Translations under genes and position numbers: made by a program
Source: Parolsenella sp958406235
GTDB taxonomy: Bacteria > Actinomycetota > Coriobacteriia > Coriobacteriales > Atopobiaceae
NCBI RefSeq assembly: GCF_039062465.1
Contig: NZ_JBCLNF010000001.1
Span: 372,001-436,000 of the forward strand
DNA: 64,000 nt
Direction of reading: 5' to 3'
Shown: positions 24,118 through 33,040 of the stretch, piece after piece
Layout of the letters: each line of letters opens with the position of its first letter
Position numbering within the stretch: position 1 is the stretch's first letter
The notes under the pieces: model-generated
Seen by the model: the letters and a program-made list of their open reading frames with translations, nothing else
What the model was told of the DNA's origin: nothing
Databases searched by the model: none

Positions 24118-24910
24118 ACAAGCCGACCAGGAGGAGCGCATCGTTCCGATGCGTCTCCAGAAGTTTCTTGCTCGAGCGGGCGCCGCCAGCCGCAGGGGAT
24201 CCGAGAACCTTATGACGGCTGGTCGCGTTCGCGTCAACGGCGTCGTCGTGACGGAGCTCGGCAGCAAGGTCGATCCCACCGTTGACGTCGTCACCGTTGA
24301 CGGCCGAGAGGTGCGTCTTGCTGATGAGGCCGTGTACATCATCCTCAATAAGCCTGCAGGTTATGTGACCACCATGAGCGACCCAGCCGGGAGGCCGTGC
24401 GTGGCGTCCCTGGTTCCCAAGGACCAGTATCCGGGGCTCTTTCCCGTGGGGAGGCTCGACCGCGACACCACGGGAATCCTCCTCTTCACAACGGATGGCG
24501 AAGCGGCGCAGAGACTTCTCCACCCCTCGTTCGAGAAGGACAAGCATTACGTCGCACTTGTCGAGGGCAGCCTTTCTCGTGCAGCGATCGACAGGCTCGA
24601 GCGTGGCATTACGTTGGATGACGGCCCCTGCGCGCCAGCGAAGGTAGGGCGCATCGAAGCTGACTCGCCTCTTGCGAGCGCCGTTTGCCCAAGAGACATT
24701 CCCAAGGGCTGCTCACTCGTTGGCCTCACCATTCATGAAGGTCGAAAGCACCAGGTCAAGCGCATGCTCTCGGAAGTGGGGCACGAAGTGATTGCACTTC
24801 ACAGGGACACGTTTGGCCCGCTCGTGCTAAAGGATGTCAAACCTGGCAAATGGCGTCAGCTTACGGCCGATGAGCGCAAGAGGCTCCTCGCGCAGACGAA
24901 GGGGGAGTAG
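24110..24910 (+). CDS. rluB: 23S rRNA pseudouridine synthase, RluB/RsuA family
   Basis: An N-terminal S4 RNA-binding domain (MRLQKFLARAGAASRRGSEN) is followed by a pseudouridine synthase core with the catalytic Asp in FPVGRLDRDTTGILLFTTDG and the conserved KHYVALVEG and EGRKHQVKRML blocks. The position in E. coli numbering suggests Psi2605 of 23S rRNA, but RsuA/RluE specificity cannot be excluded. The ATG at 24110 (ATGAGTAA overlap with scpB) is preferred; 24101 is also possible. Confidence 0.9.
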   Translation: MSKQADQEERIVPMRLQKFLARAGAASRRGSENLMTAGRVRVNGVVVTELGSKVDPTVDVVTVDGREVRLADEAVYIILNKPAGYVTTMSDPAGRPCVASLVPKDQYPGLFPVGRLDRDTTGILLFTTDGEAAQRLLHPSFEKDKHYVALVEGSLSRAAIDRLERGITLDDGPCAPAKVGRIEADSPLASAVCPRDIPKGCSLVGLTIHEGRKHQVKRMLSEVGHEVIALHRDTFGPLVLKDVKPGKWRQLTADERKRLLAQTKGE

Positions 24911-24913
24911 GGT

Positions 24914-25603
24914 ATGAAGGAATATGGTCGCATCATCCTCATGAGGCACCCTCAGACTGAGTACAACATCGAGGCACGCCTTTCCGGCAGGATCGACGTC
25001 AAGCTTTCCGAGCTGGGCATCGAGCAGGCGAAGCGCGCCGCGCGCGCCATCGTTGCCTGGAAGCCCGACCGCATCATTACGTCGCCTCTATCGAGAGCCC
25101 ATGCCATTGCCGACGTTGCCGCGAAGCAGCTTGGCCTTGAGGCAATCGAGGACGACCGCGTGATCGAAATGGACTTTGGCTCTATGGAGGGCAAGCGCGT
25201 CGCAGACCTGCCGGCGCTTGGGTACCCGTTCCCCTGGCGTGTGGTCGACGGCAAGTCCCTTCCGGCTCCGGGGGCGGAAAGCTACGAGGACCTGATCGAG
25301 CGCGCCCGCACCTTTGTTGAATATGCGAAGGGTCTCGAGGGTAAGACCGTCGTCGTCACGCATGGTGGTTTCACGAGGGCCTTCATGGCCGCCGTCTACG
25401 GCATTCCTGTGGAACTGTTCTGGGATCGTGTCGTGGCGAATGTTTCGTCACACGTATTTGTCTCAAATGGTGAGCGTCTCTCCCTGCAAACCTCGGGCCT
25501 TGCCCCAAGCGAGCTCGAGCGGCGCGCAAAGACGGGTTTCGTGCTTGGCAAGTCTCCCCTTGCCGACATTGAGACGGACGACCTGATTGCAAAGATGAGC
25601 TAG
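24914..25603 (+). CDS. Histidine phosphatase (phosphoglycerate mutase-like) family protein
   Basis: 229 aa. The catalytic RHP variant of the RHG motif is in IILMRHPQTEYNIEARLSGR, with the later His in VVVTHGGFTRAF. LSELGIEQAKRAARAI and ITSPLSRAHAIADVAA are family features. RHP instead of RHG and the short length point to a broad-specificity or small-molecule phosphatase rather than glycolytic mutase. The substrate is not known. It sits between rluB and cmk with a 3-bp gap to rluB. Confidence 0.85.
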   Translation: MKEYGRIILMRHPQTEYNIEARLSGRIDVKLSELGIEQAKRAARAIVAWKPDRIITSPLSRAHAIADVAAKQLGLEAIEDDRVIEMDFGSMEGKRVADLPALGYPFPWRVVDGKSLPAPGAESYEDLIERARTFVEYAKGLEGKTVVVTHGGFTRAFMAAVYGIPVELFWDRVVANVSSHVFVSNGERLSLQTSGLAPSELERRAKTGFVLGKSPLADIETDDLIAKMS

Positions 25604-25635
25604 CATGGGCTGAAAGCCCTTAAAAGGAGGAAGAC

Positions 25636-26325
25636 ATGATCGTTGCCATTGACGGGCCGGCCGGGTCCGGCAAGTCCACGGTCGCGAGGGCCATGGCCTC
25701 TCGCGAAGGCCTTACGTACCTCGACACCGGTGCCATGTACCGCGCCGTTACCGACGCCGCCCTCACCCGCGGCATCGACGTGACCGATTCCGCCGCAGTC
25801 GCAGATCTCGCCAACCGCATCGAGATCTCTCTTGAGAACGGCCCCGAGGGTCCCGTCGTCATCGTCGACGGAGTCGATCGAACGAAGGCCATCAGAACGC
25901 CCGAAGTCGACGAGAACGTGTCTGCCGTCGCAGCAGTCCCCGAGGTCAGGGCAGCCATGGTTGAGCTTCAGCGCGCCTCTTCCAAGAACGCAGACGTTGT
26001 CGCCGAAGGAAGGGACATCGGAACGGTCGTCTTTCCCGAGGCCGAGGTCAAGATTTTCCTGACGGCAGATCCCTCTGCACGTGCGCGCCGTCGAGCCGTC
26101 CAGCGCCACGGCGGAGACACTGCCAAGGATTCAAGCGCCGTAGCGGACTCTGCAGAGGCCGCCGCCATCGAAGCCGAGCTCATCGCCCGTGACAAGGCGG
26201 ACTCCACTCGCAAGACCGCTCCGCTCAAGCCCGCAGAGGACGCCGTGCACATCGACTCTACCGGCCTGACCGTTGACGAGGTTTGCGACCAGATTTCCGC
26301 CCTCATCTCTAAGGCGCGCGCATGA
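25636..26325 (+). CDS. cmk: Cytidylate kinase
   Basis: Phosphorylates CMP/dCMP. 229 aa P-loop kinase: IDGPAGSGKSTVARAMA, YLDTGAMYRAVTDAAL, VVAEGRDIGTVVFPEAEVKIFLTAD and the lid/C-terminal RRRAVQR region. The strong SD AAGGAGG lies just before the ATG. The last four bases overlap plsC. The cmk-plsC-ispH-der-plsY-gpsA order is conserved in many Firmicutes and Actinobacteria. Confidence 0.97.
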   Translation: MIVAIDGPAGSGKSTVARAMASREGLTYLDTGAMYRAVTDAALTRGIDVTDSAAVADLANRIEISLENGPEGPVVIVDGVDRTKAIRTPEVDENVSAVAAVPEVRAAMVELQRASSKNADVVAEGRDIGTVVFPEAEVKIFLTADPSARARRRAVQRHGGDTAKDSSAVADSAEAAAIEAELIARDKADSTRKTAPLKPAEDAVHIDSTGLTVDEVCDQISALISKARA

Positions 26326-27068
26326 GCGACACCCAGACGAAAGTCAAGGCAAAGAGCACGAAGCGCAAAGGGTTCGACTACCTACGAAACAGCATCGTGA
26401 ACTTCCCTGCGGGCGCGCGGGCGCTCTATGCGTTCGTTTTCTCCGTTCTTCACGCCTTCTCATCCATCGTCTATCCCACGACTTTTCGTGGAGAGGAGAA
26501 CCTGACGGCCAGCGAGGACGGCAAGGGCGCGGTGCTCGTCATGAACCACGTCTCGATGGTCGAGCCCGTTGTCTTCATTGTTGGCCTCTGGCGCCGCGGA
26601 ATTCGAATCAGGCCTCTCTATAAGATCGATTTCGACAAGATTGCCCCCGCTCGGTGGCTCTTCCGACGCGTCGGCGGAATCCCGGTCGATCGTGGATCCG
26701 CCGACCTCAAGGCCCTCAAGGCGTGCCGCGACGCTTTGAAGCGTGGCGAGTACGTGCTCGTCTATCCCGAGGGCACCCGCGTCAAGAATGACGAGCAGCA
26801 AGTCGAGCTTCACGGTGGCTTTGCGATGATTGCGCAGATGGCAGGAGCCAACGTTATTCCCTGCGCCGTCGTGGGCGCCGCGGACCCGTATAGGACCCGA
26901 AAGACGCGCCGTCGCATGCCCAAGATCGCCATCGGGAAGCCCATTTCCTTTGACGAGCTCGAGGCCACCGACCGTAAAGGCAGGGTCTCCGAGATGGAAC
27001 GCATCGCCATGAAAGACGTCTATGCGCTCAGAGACGAGCTTCGAAACGATTACCCCGGTCTTTGGTAA
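26322..27068 (+). CDS. plsC: 1-acyl-sn-glycerol-3-phosphate acyltransferase with H-x4-E motif
   Basis: Second acylation of phosphatidate synthesis, acting at the membrane after PlsY and GpsA (same window). 248 aa. Block I reads NHVSMVEP (H76-x4-E81) where the family normally has H-x4-D. Blocks II (GGIPVDRGSADLKAL), III (VLVYPEGTRVKND) and IV (NVIPCAVVGA) are present. There is one hydrophobic segment near residues 35-52 and a basic N-terminus. It overlaps cmk by four bases (ATGA). Confidence 0.88.
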   Translation: MSDTQTKVKAKSTKRKGFDYLRNSIVNFPAGARALYAFVFSVLHAFSSIVYPTTFRGEENLTASEDGKGAVLVMNHVSMVEPVVFIVGLWRRGIRIRPLYKIDFDKIAPARWLFRRVGGIPVDRGSADLKALKACRDALKRGEYVLVYPEGTRVKNDEQQVELHGGFAMIAQMAGANVIPCAVVGAADPYRTRKTRRRMPKIAIGKPISFDELEATDRKGRVSEMERIAMKDVYALRDELRNDYPGLW

Positions 27069-27091
27069 CCACTCACTCCTTGGAGGACCCC

Positions 27092-27931
27092 ATGCCTGTG
27101 ACCATCACCGTTGCCGAGTACGCGGGAGCGTGCTACGGAGTTCAAAGGGCGCTTGATCTCGTTCATAAGTTGGCGAGCGAGAGCGCGGGACCCGTCCGCA
27201 CGCTTGGTCCACTCATCCATAACCCCCAGGTAGTTGCTGGACTTGAGGCCTCGGGAGTGACCGTTGCCAACGAGGTGCCCGATGATGCTGGCTCCACCCT
27301 CGTTCTTAGGACGCATGGGGTAGTTCCCGAAATTGAGCGCCGGGCTCGAGAGAACGGTCTTAACGTCGTCGATGCTACATGTCCATACGTCAAGCGAGTG
27401 CATCATGCGGCAGAACGTCTCCAGCGTGAGGGGTATCAGGTCCTCGTGGTAGGGGAGTCCGGTCATCCCGAAGTTGAGGCCATCCTCGGGCATGCCCCCG
27501 GAGCATTGGCCGTAGCTGACGTCGACGCTCTCGATCAGGTTGACCTATCAAAGAAGGTCGGCGTAGTGGTCCAGACTACGCAGGCAAAGGCAACGCTCGA
27601 CGCGGTCGTCTGCGAGCTCATGGGGCGCGTGCAGGAGGTGTGCGTCGTGAACACCATCTGCGAGGCTACGAGCGAACGCCAAGGCGCGGCGGCTCGCCTC
27701 GCGTCCACTTCGGACGTTATGGTCGTCATCGGCGGCAGAAACTCCGCGAACACGACGCGCCTTGCAGAGATCTGCACGAGCGCCTGCCCGCGAACCCATC
27801 ACATCGAATCCCCGGATGAGCTCGAGGCCAGCTGGTTCGACGGAGCCTCGTCGATCGGCGTAACCGCCGGCGCCTCAACGCCCACCGCCCATATCGAAAC
27901 CCTGGTCAAGGCAATCGAGGCTCTTTGCTAA
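27092..27931 (+). CDS. ispH: 4-hydroxy-3-methylbut-2-enyl diphosphate reductase
   Basis: Last step of the MEP pathway (HMBPP to IPP/DMAPP), Fe-S dependent. 279 aa from ATG 27092 with SD TGGAGGA. Cluster Cys residues are in GACYGVQRALDLV, VDATCPYVKRVHH and VVNTICEATSERQ. Also visible: LGPLIHNPQVV, LRTHGV, VGESGHPEVEAI, GGRNSANTTRLAEIC and VTAGASTPTAHIE. IspG and Dxr lie at 10.8-14.5 kb. A terminator hairpin overlaps the stop codon. Confidence 0.97.
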   Translation: MPVTITVAEYAGACYGVQRALDLVHKLASESAGPVRTLGPLIHNPQVVAGLEASGVTVANEVPDDAGSTLVLRTHGVVPEIERRARENGLNVVDATCPYVKRVHHAAERLQREGYQVLVVGESGHPEVEAILGHAPGALAVADVDALDQVDLSKKVGVVVQTTQAKATLDAVVCELMGRVQEVCVVNTICEATSERQGAAARLASTSDVMVVIGGRNSANTTRLAEICTSACPRTHHIESPDELEASWFDGASSIGVTAGASTPTAHIETLVKAIEALC

Positions 27932-27951
27932 AAGCGTGGCAGACCGCTTTT
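27930..27951 (+). terminator. Terminator hairpin at the end of ispH
   Basis: AAAAGCG (27930-27936) pairs with CGCTTTT (27945-27951) across an 8-nt loop. The U-rich 3' arm makes it a plausible intrinsic terminator overlapping the stop codon. Confidence 0.5.
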
Positions 27952-27974
27952 CTTCAGGATGCCGGAATGGGGCA

Positions 27975-27983
27975 TGTTAGACT
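27975..27983 (+). promoter_or_regulatory. Extended -10 promoter for der
   Basis: TG-T-TAGACT (27975-27983), 33 bases before the der ATG; no clear -35. Confidence 0.45.
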
Positions 27984-28015
27984 TTTACACCTGAACATTC
28001 GAGCAAGGAGCACTC

Positions 28016-29338
28016 ATGGCCAAGCCCATCGTCGCCATCGTCGGACGCCCCAACGTCGGCAAGTCCACGCTGGTTAACCGTATTGCACAGAAGAAGGAAG
28101 CCATCGTCCACGAAAGCCGTGGCGTCACCCGAGATCGCAGCTACCACGAGGCAGACTGGTGTGGTCGCGAGTTCACTCTCGTTGACACCGGTGGCATCGA
28201 GACTGGCCGCTCGGATGACGCCTTTGCCGGCCGCATCCGCGAGCAGGCAGAGGCTGCCTGCCAGGAGGCGGACGTCATCATCTTCGTTGTCGACGCCACC
28301 ACTGGCGTGACCGAAGAGGACGAGACGGTTGCGCGCATCCTGCGTCGAGCCGGCAAGCCCGTCTTCCTCGTAGCTAACAAGCTTGACAATCCCGCGGACG
28401 ACAAGACCATGTGGGATTTCTATGCCCTCGGCCTTGGTGAGCCCAGGCCCATTTCCGCCGTCCACGGTCATGGTACGGGAGACCTTCTCGACGAGGTCGT
28501 CGCTGCCCTTCCTGAGCCCGCAGAAGAGCCTGAGTATCCGGAGGACGCCCTCCGTGTTGCCATTATTGGCCGTCCGAACGTCGGCAAGTCCTCGATCACC
28601 AACCGCTTTGCCGGCAAGAATCGTTCCATCGTGAGTGACGTCGCCGGCACGACGCGCGACGCCCTCGACGTCATCGTCGAGCGTGGCGACAAGCGCTATC
28701 GTCTCGTTGACACCGCTGGCATGCGCAAGCGCAACCTTGTTCACGAAGACGTCGAGTACTACAGCCTCGTCAGGGGCCTTCGCGCCATCGACGAGGCGGA
28801 GGTCTGCTTGCTTGTCGTCGACGCCTCCGAGGGCGTTACCGAGCAGGATCAGAAGATTGCCGGCCTCGCCATCGAACGTGGATGCGCCCTCATCATCCTG
28901 CTCAACAAGTGGGATCTTGTGACCGACGACCACGCACGTGAGGAGGTCATGCAGTCCGTCGCCCGTCGAATGACGTTTGCTCCCTGGGCTCCCGTCATCC
29001 GCGTATCCGCGCTCACGGGACGTTCACTTGAGAAGGTCTGGGCCGTTGTTGACCGCGTGGGCGCCGCTCACTCCGGCCAGGTGTCCACGAGCGCACTCAA
29101 CAACCTCCTCGCTCAGATGCGCGAGAGTGGTCACACCATCGTCAAGGGGCCGAAGCGCCTTCGCATTCAGTATGCGAACCAAACCGGCAATTGCCCGCCC
29201 GCCCTTACGTTCTTCTGTAACTTCCCCGAGCTCATCGATGATAACTTCAAGCGTTATCTCGAAAATCGCCTTCGCGAGCAGTTCAATCTCGAAGGCACTC
29301 CTCTCCGTCTGAGGTTCCGAAAGAAACAATCCGCCTAA
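28016..29338 (+). CDS. der: Ribosome biogenesis GTPase Der (EngA)
   Basis: Double-GTPase needed for 50S assembly. 440 aa. GTPase 1 has GRPNVGKSTLVNRI, DTGGIE, NKLDN; GTPase 2 has GRPNVGKSSITNRF, DTAGMRKRN, NKWDLV. A C-terminal KH-like domain ends with LRLRFRKK. The linker between the G domains is short and acidic (PEPAEEPEYPED). It has its own promoter and is followed by plsY after 36 bp. Confidence 0.98.
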   Translation: MAKPIVAIVGRPNVGKSTLVNRIAQKKEAIVHESRGVTRDRSYHEADWCGREFTLVDTGGIETGRSDDAFAGRIREQAEAACQEADVIIFVVDATTGVTEEDETVARILRRAGKPVFLVANKLDNPADDKTMWDFYALGLGEPRPISAVHGHGTGDLLDEVVAALPEPAEEPEYPEDALRVAIIGRPNVGKSSITNRFAGKNRSIVSDVAGTTRDALDVIVERGDKRYRLVDTAGMRKRNLVHEDVEYYSLVRGLRAIDEAEVCLLVVDASEGVTEQDQKIAGLAIERGCALIILLNKWDLVTDDHAREEVMQSVARRMTFAPWAPVIRVSALTGRSLEKVWAVVDRVGAAHSGQVSTSALNNLLAQMRESGHTIVKGPKRLRIQYANQTGNCPPALTFFCNFPELIDDNFKRYLENRLREQFNLEGTPLRLRFRKKQSA

Positions 29339-29374
29339 GGCAAGCCCGAGGGCTCTCGAAGGGACGTTTGGCTC

Positions 29375-30070
29375 ATGTCGATTAACTACCCCGTTCTCGT
29401 TGCCTATCTCGTTATCACGTTTCTAGTCTGCGGCATACCGTTTGGTAAGATCATCGCGAGGGCGAGGGGCGTTGACATTCAGAAGGTAGGCTCCGGCAAC
29501 ATCGGAACCACGAACGTCGCTCGCGAGATTGGCAAGGGCGCAGCCGCCCTCACGTTGCTTCTTGACGCCGGAAAAGGCGCGCTTGCCACTGGTCTCGCCC
29601 TTTGGTTCTTCCCTGCATTCATCACCGGGGGTGCCTCTGTAGCGCCTCATGGTGATGTGGCATGGCTCGAGGGGCTGGTTACCCTTGCTGCCATATGCGG
29701 CCACATCTTCTCGCCCTTCCTCCACTTCCATGGCGGCAAGGGCATCGCCGTGGGCGTGGGCACCCTCCTCGGCTTTGCTTGGCCCGTGGGCCTCATGGAG
29801 CTCGCCATCTTCCTCGTTATTGCTGTCGCGTCGAAGAGGGTATCAGCGGGCTCTGTAACCGTGGCCGCTATTCTGGGCCCGGTCTTTGCGCTCATATATG
29901 GTCCAAACCTCGGGCTCGACCTTCTTCTCGAGCTTGCGGGCCTCGTCGTTGTGTGGGCCCATCGGTCCAATATCAAGAAGCTCATCAACGGGCAAGAGAA
30001 GGAGTTCTCCTTCCACAAGCGTGGCGACAAGCCCGCGCCTGACGACGACACCATAGGAGAATCCAAATGA
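29375..30070 (+). CDS. plsY: Glycerol-3-phosphate acyltransferase PlsY
   Basis: Integral membrane enzyme that acylates glycerol 3-phosphate with acyl-phosphate. 231 aa with about six TM segments and the three conserved loop motifs: GSGNIGTTNVAREIG, HFHGGKGIAVGVGTLLG and WAHRSNIKKLINGQEKEF. The roughly 25-residue insertion FFPAFITGGASVAPHGDVAW in the second loop and a polar C-terminal tail are minor extras. It overlaps gpsA by four bases; GpsA makes its substrate. Confidence 0.95.
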   Translation: MSINYPVLVAYLVITFLVCGIPFGKIIARARGVDIQKVGSGNIGTTNVAREIGKGAAALTLLLDAGKGALATGLALWFFPAFITGGASVAPHGDVAWLEGLVTLAAICGHIFSPFLHFHGGKGIAVGVGTLLGFAWPVGLMELAIFLVIAVASKRVSAGSVTVAAILGPVFALIYGPNLGLDLLLELAGLVVVWAHRSNIKKLINGQEKEFSFHKRGDKPAPDDDTIGESK

Positions 30071-31086
30071 ACGCACGCGCCGCGGTCATAGGTGCCGGTT
30101 CATGGGGGACCGCCTTCGCCGGCCTCGTAGCCCAGAACGTTGATGAAGTGCGACTCTGGTGTCACAGCGCCAAAAGTGCGGACGCAATCAACGGGACGCA
30201 CCATAACCCCCGGTATATCGCAGACTATGAGCTACCGGCAAACGTTGTCGCCACCAGCTCGCTAGGAGAGGCGCTTCGTGATGCAAGCGTTGTTGTGCTC
30301 GCGCTGCCCTCCGTCCATCTTCGTCGAGTGTCTGGCGAGCTAGCGGAGTTCCTGACGCGCGACGTTCCCGTGATCACCCTCACAAAGGGTATCGAGGCCA
30401 AAACCGGAATGCTCATGACCGAGGTGGCTGCAGACGAGCTCGGTTCTCCCGAGCGCTTCTGTGCCCTTTCTGGTCCAAACCATGCCGAGGAGGTTCACCT
30501 TGGCATGTACTCCGCTGCCGTACTCGCTGGTGTTGACTCCAGCCTGACGCGTTCGCTTCTCGACATTGTGGCAACGCCGAAATTCCGCGTCTATGTATCT
30601 CCCGACGTTAGGGGGGTGGAGACCTGCGGAGCGGTTAAGAACGTCATCGCCATCGCCTGCGGCATGGCCGCTGGCAGCGGTCTCGGAGACAACACGCTCG
30701 CGGTCATCATGACGCGTGGCATCGCCGAGATTGGCCGCGTCGTTAACGCACTGGGCGGAGACCCTATGACGTGCATGGGCCTTGCCGGCATGGGGGACCT
30801 TGTTGCCACTTGCACTTCAGAACACTCTCGCAACCGTCGTTTTGGCGAGGCATTTTCTCGTGGGATGTCGCTCCAGGACTTCGAGCGCGAGAGCCATATG
30901 GTCGTCGAAGGTGCAAACGCGGTGATTTCCGTTCGTGAGCTGGCTCACAAGATGGGAGTCGACGTTCCCATCACAGAGGCAGTCTGGGGCCTCGTTCACG
31001 GTGGAGTCGCCCTTGATGACGTTGTCGAGAAGCTCGTTGGAAGGCCTCTGACTCACGAGTTTTACGGCATGGGCAAATACAACTAG
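30067..31086 (+). CDS. gpsA: Glycerol-3-phosphate dehydrogenase [NAD(P)+]
   Basis: 339 aa cytosolic enzyme making sn-glycerol 3-phosphate for phospholipids. Rossmann motif AVIGAGSWGTAFAGL, TLTKGIEAKTG, SGPNHAEEVHLGM, and the catalytic Lys in GAVKNVIAIACGMAAGSGLGDNT. CTSEHSRNRRFG and VVEGANAV complete the family pattern. It is coupled to plsY (ATGA) and probably part of der-plsY-gpsA. Confidence 0.97.
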   Translation: MNARAAVIGAGSWGTAFAGLVAQNVDEVRLWCHSAKSADAINGTHHNPRYIADYELPANVVATSSLGEALRDASVVVLALPSVHLRRVSGELAEFLTRDVPVITLTKGIEAKTGMLMTEVAADELGSPERFCALSGPNHAEEVHLGMYSAAVLAGVDSSLTRSLLDIVATPKFRVYVSPDVRGVETCGAVKNVIAIACGMAAGSGLGDNTLAVIMTRGIAEIGRVVNALGGDPMTCMGLAGMGDLVATCTSEHSRNRRFGEAFSRGMSLQDFERESHMVVEGANAVISVRELAHKMGVDVPITEAVWGLVHGGVALDDVVEKLVGRPLTHEFYGMGKYN

Positions 31087-31134
31087 AATTAGGCGCCGTG
31101 AATCACAACACATGGCATCACGAAAGGATATAGC

Positions 31135-31812
31135 ATGCTCAACGACGTAATGATCGCCCCTTCCATCCTCTCGGCCGACATCGCGAATCTCGCGAACGAC
31201 CTCGAGGCCATCGCCACTGCTGACTATGTCCACGTCGATGTCATGGACGGCCACTTCGTTCCCAACCTCACGTTTGGAACCAATGTCGTGAAGGCCGTCA
31301 AGGCCTGCACCGATGTTCCCGCTGACGTCCACCTCATGATTTCTAACCCGGACGAAATGGCCGTTGAGTATGCGAAGGCAGGCGCTGACCTCGTGTCTTT
31401 CCACGTCGAGGCCGCCACGCACGCCCACCGCATTGTCTCCGCGATTCATGATGCTGGAGCAAAGGCCGGCATGGTCATCAATCCAGCTACGCCCGTGAGC
31501 TCTCTCGAGGCCATCATCGAAGACCTCGATCTCGTCCTCGTTATGTCCGTCAACCCCGGCTTCGGTGGACAGAAGTTCATTCCTGGCTCCCTGCGCAAGG
31601 TTGCCCAGGTCGCGGCTCTCGCTGCCGAGCGCGGCGTGAATCCGATCATCGAGGTTGACGGTGGCTGCAGCGCGGCCAATGCTGCCGATCTCGTTACCGC
31701 CGGTGCCACCATGCTCGTTGCTGGCAGCGCCGTTTATGGCAAGGAGGATCGTGCCGCAGCTATCGCCGAAATTCGCGCTGCTGGTCGCGAGGGTCTCACG
31801 AAGAGGGCTTAA
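31135..31812 (+). CDS. rpe: Ribulose-phosphate 3-epimerase
   Basis: TIM-barrel epimerase of the pentose phosphate pathway. 225 aa. Metal and catalytic residues are in APSILSADIANL, VHVDVMDGHFVPNLTFG, DVHLMISNP, VSFHVEA, MSVNPGFGGQKFIP and IEVDGGCSAANA. SD GAAAGGA lies before ATG 31135. The cysteine desulfurase follows after six bases. Confidence 0.97.
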   Translation: MLNDVMIAPSILSADIANLANDLEAIATADYVHVDVMDGHFVPNLTFGTNVVKAVKACTDVPADVHLMISNPDEMAVEYAKAGADLVSFHVEAATHAHRIVSAIHDAGAKAGMVINPATPVSSLEAIIEDLDLVLVMSVNPGFGGQKFIPGSLRKVAQVAALAAERGVNPIIEVDGGCSAANAADLVTAGATMLVAGSAVYGKEDRAAAIAEIRAAGREGLTKRA

Positions 31813-31818
31813 TTCCAT

Positions 31819-32985
31819 ATGAGCAAGCGCTACACCTATCTAGACTATGCCGCCTCGGCCCCACTTCGACCGGAGGCCCGAGATGCTTGGCTTGCCTACC
31901 ACGAGAAACCCGGCTCGGAGGCTAACCCCAACTCGCTCCATTCGCTCGGCCGTGAGGCAGCGCGCGAGCTTGAGGTTGCCAGAAGAACGATAGCCACCTC
32001 TATCGGCTGCGGGTTCCGCCCCGGCGAGGTCGTGATCACATCCGGTGGTACGGAGTCCAACAACCTTGCCGTGCTTGGCATGGCGGAGGGCGCTCGGCGC
32101 AAGAGCTCAAATAAGAGGAAGAGGGTCATTCTCTCCGCCATCGAGCATGACTCCGTTCTTGATGTGGCATCGCTGCTGAGGTCCCGTGGGTTCGAAGTCG
32201 AGCTTGTGGGTCCAGACCGCAATGGCGTCGTCCAACCCGACGAGCTCACTCGCGTCATGGGGGAGAACTGTGCCCTCGTGAGCGTCATGGCAGCCAACAA
32301 CGAGACGGGCGTCATACAGCCCACGGCGAAGCTCGTCGAGGTTGCCCACGCCGGTGGCGCGGTCATTCACGTTGACGCCGTCCAGGCTTTCGGTCGCATT
32401 CCCCTTGACGCCGCCAAGGCCGACGCTATCTCCGTCGCAGCCCACAAGATCGGTGGTCCGCTCGGCGTCGGCGCGCTCGCGATTCGCACAAGGTGCCCCT
32501 TCGAGGCGCAAAGCCTCGGTGGCGGCCAGGAAGGCGGTAAGCGCCCCGGAACCCAGGACGTCGCCGGCACCGTCGCGTTCGCTGCGGCCTGCCGCGTCGT
32601 CATGCGCGACCTGACCACCGTAAGGCCCAAGGTCGCCGCGATGGCGAACAAGGCCTACTCGCGCCTCTGCGCCGAGGGAACCGGCATCCTACCGACAACC
32701 CAGGCCTTCGTGGATGACACGCGCATGCCCGGCATGATCAGCGTCATGGTCCCTGGGATGGAATCTGAGACCCTCATTCTCAAACTTGATGACCTTGGAT
32801 TCGAGGTTTCCGCGGGCTCAGCCTGCTCTTCAGACTCTCTCGATCCGAGCCACGTCCTCTCCGCTATGGGCGTTCCGAGAGATCAGGCCCTTGGCGCGCT
32901 TCGCATCAGCTTCGATGAGCGCGTGAGCGAGCAAGACCTCGATGCGTTCTGTGACGCCCTGCTAAAGATCGTTCGCAAGGGGTAA
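31819..32985 (+). CDS. Cysteine desulfurase (NifS/IscS family)
   Basis: PLP enzyme releasing sulfur from cysteine for tRNA thiolation or Fe-S clusters. 388 aa. Start YLDYAASAPLRPEARDA, EHDSVL with the PLP-stacking His, AANNETGVIQP, HVDAVQAFGRIP, the PLP Lys in SVAAHKIGGPLGVGAL, GGGQEGGKRPGTQD (Arg of the usual GGGQERG is Gly here) and the catalytic Cys loop SAGSACSSDS. No iscU or mnmA is adjacent, so the acceptor is unknown. Confidence 0.9.
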   Translation: MSKRYTYLDYAASAPLRPEARDAWLAYHEKPGSEANPNSLHSLGREAARELEVARRTIATSIGCGFRPGEVVITSGGTESNNLAVLGMAEGARRKSSNKRKRVILSAIEHDSVLDVASLLRSRGFEVELVGPDRNGVVQPDELTRVMGENCALVSVMAANNETGVIQPTAKLVEVAHAGGAVIHVDAVQAFGRIPLDAAKADAISVAAHKIGGPLGVGALAIRTRCPFEAQSLGGGQEGGKRPGTQDVAGTVAFAAACRVVMRDLTTVRPKVAAMANKAYSRLCAEGTGILPTTQAFVDDTRMPGMISVMVPGMESETLILKLDDLGFEVSAGSACSSDSLDPSHVLSAMGVPRDQALGALRISFDERVSEQDLDAFCDALLKIVRKG

Positions 32986-32995
32986 GTCGATACCC

Positions 32996-33021
32996 GACGG
33001 GGCCCGTGCGGCCCCGTCTTT
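32996..33021 (+). terminator. Terminator after the cysteine desulfurase
   Basis: GACGGGGCC (32996-33004), loop CGTGC, GGCCCCGTC (33010-33018), then TTTGTAT. Confidence 0.75.
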
Positions 33022-33040
33022 GTATCTACGAGGAGGTAAC

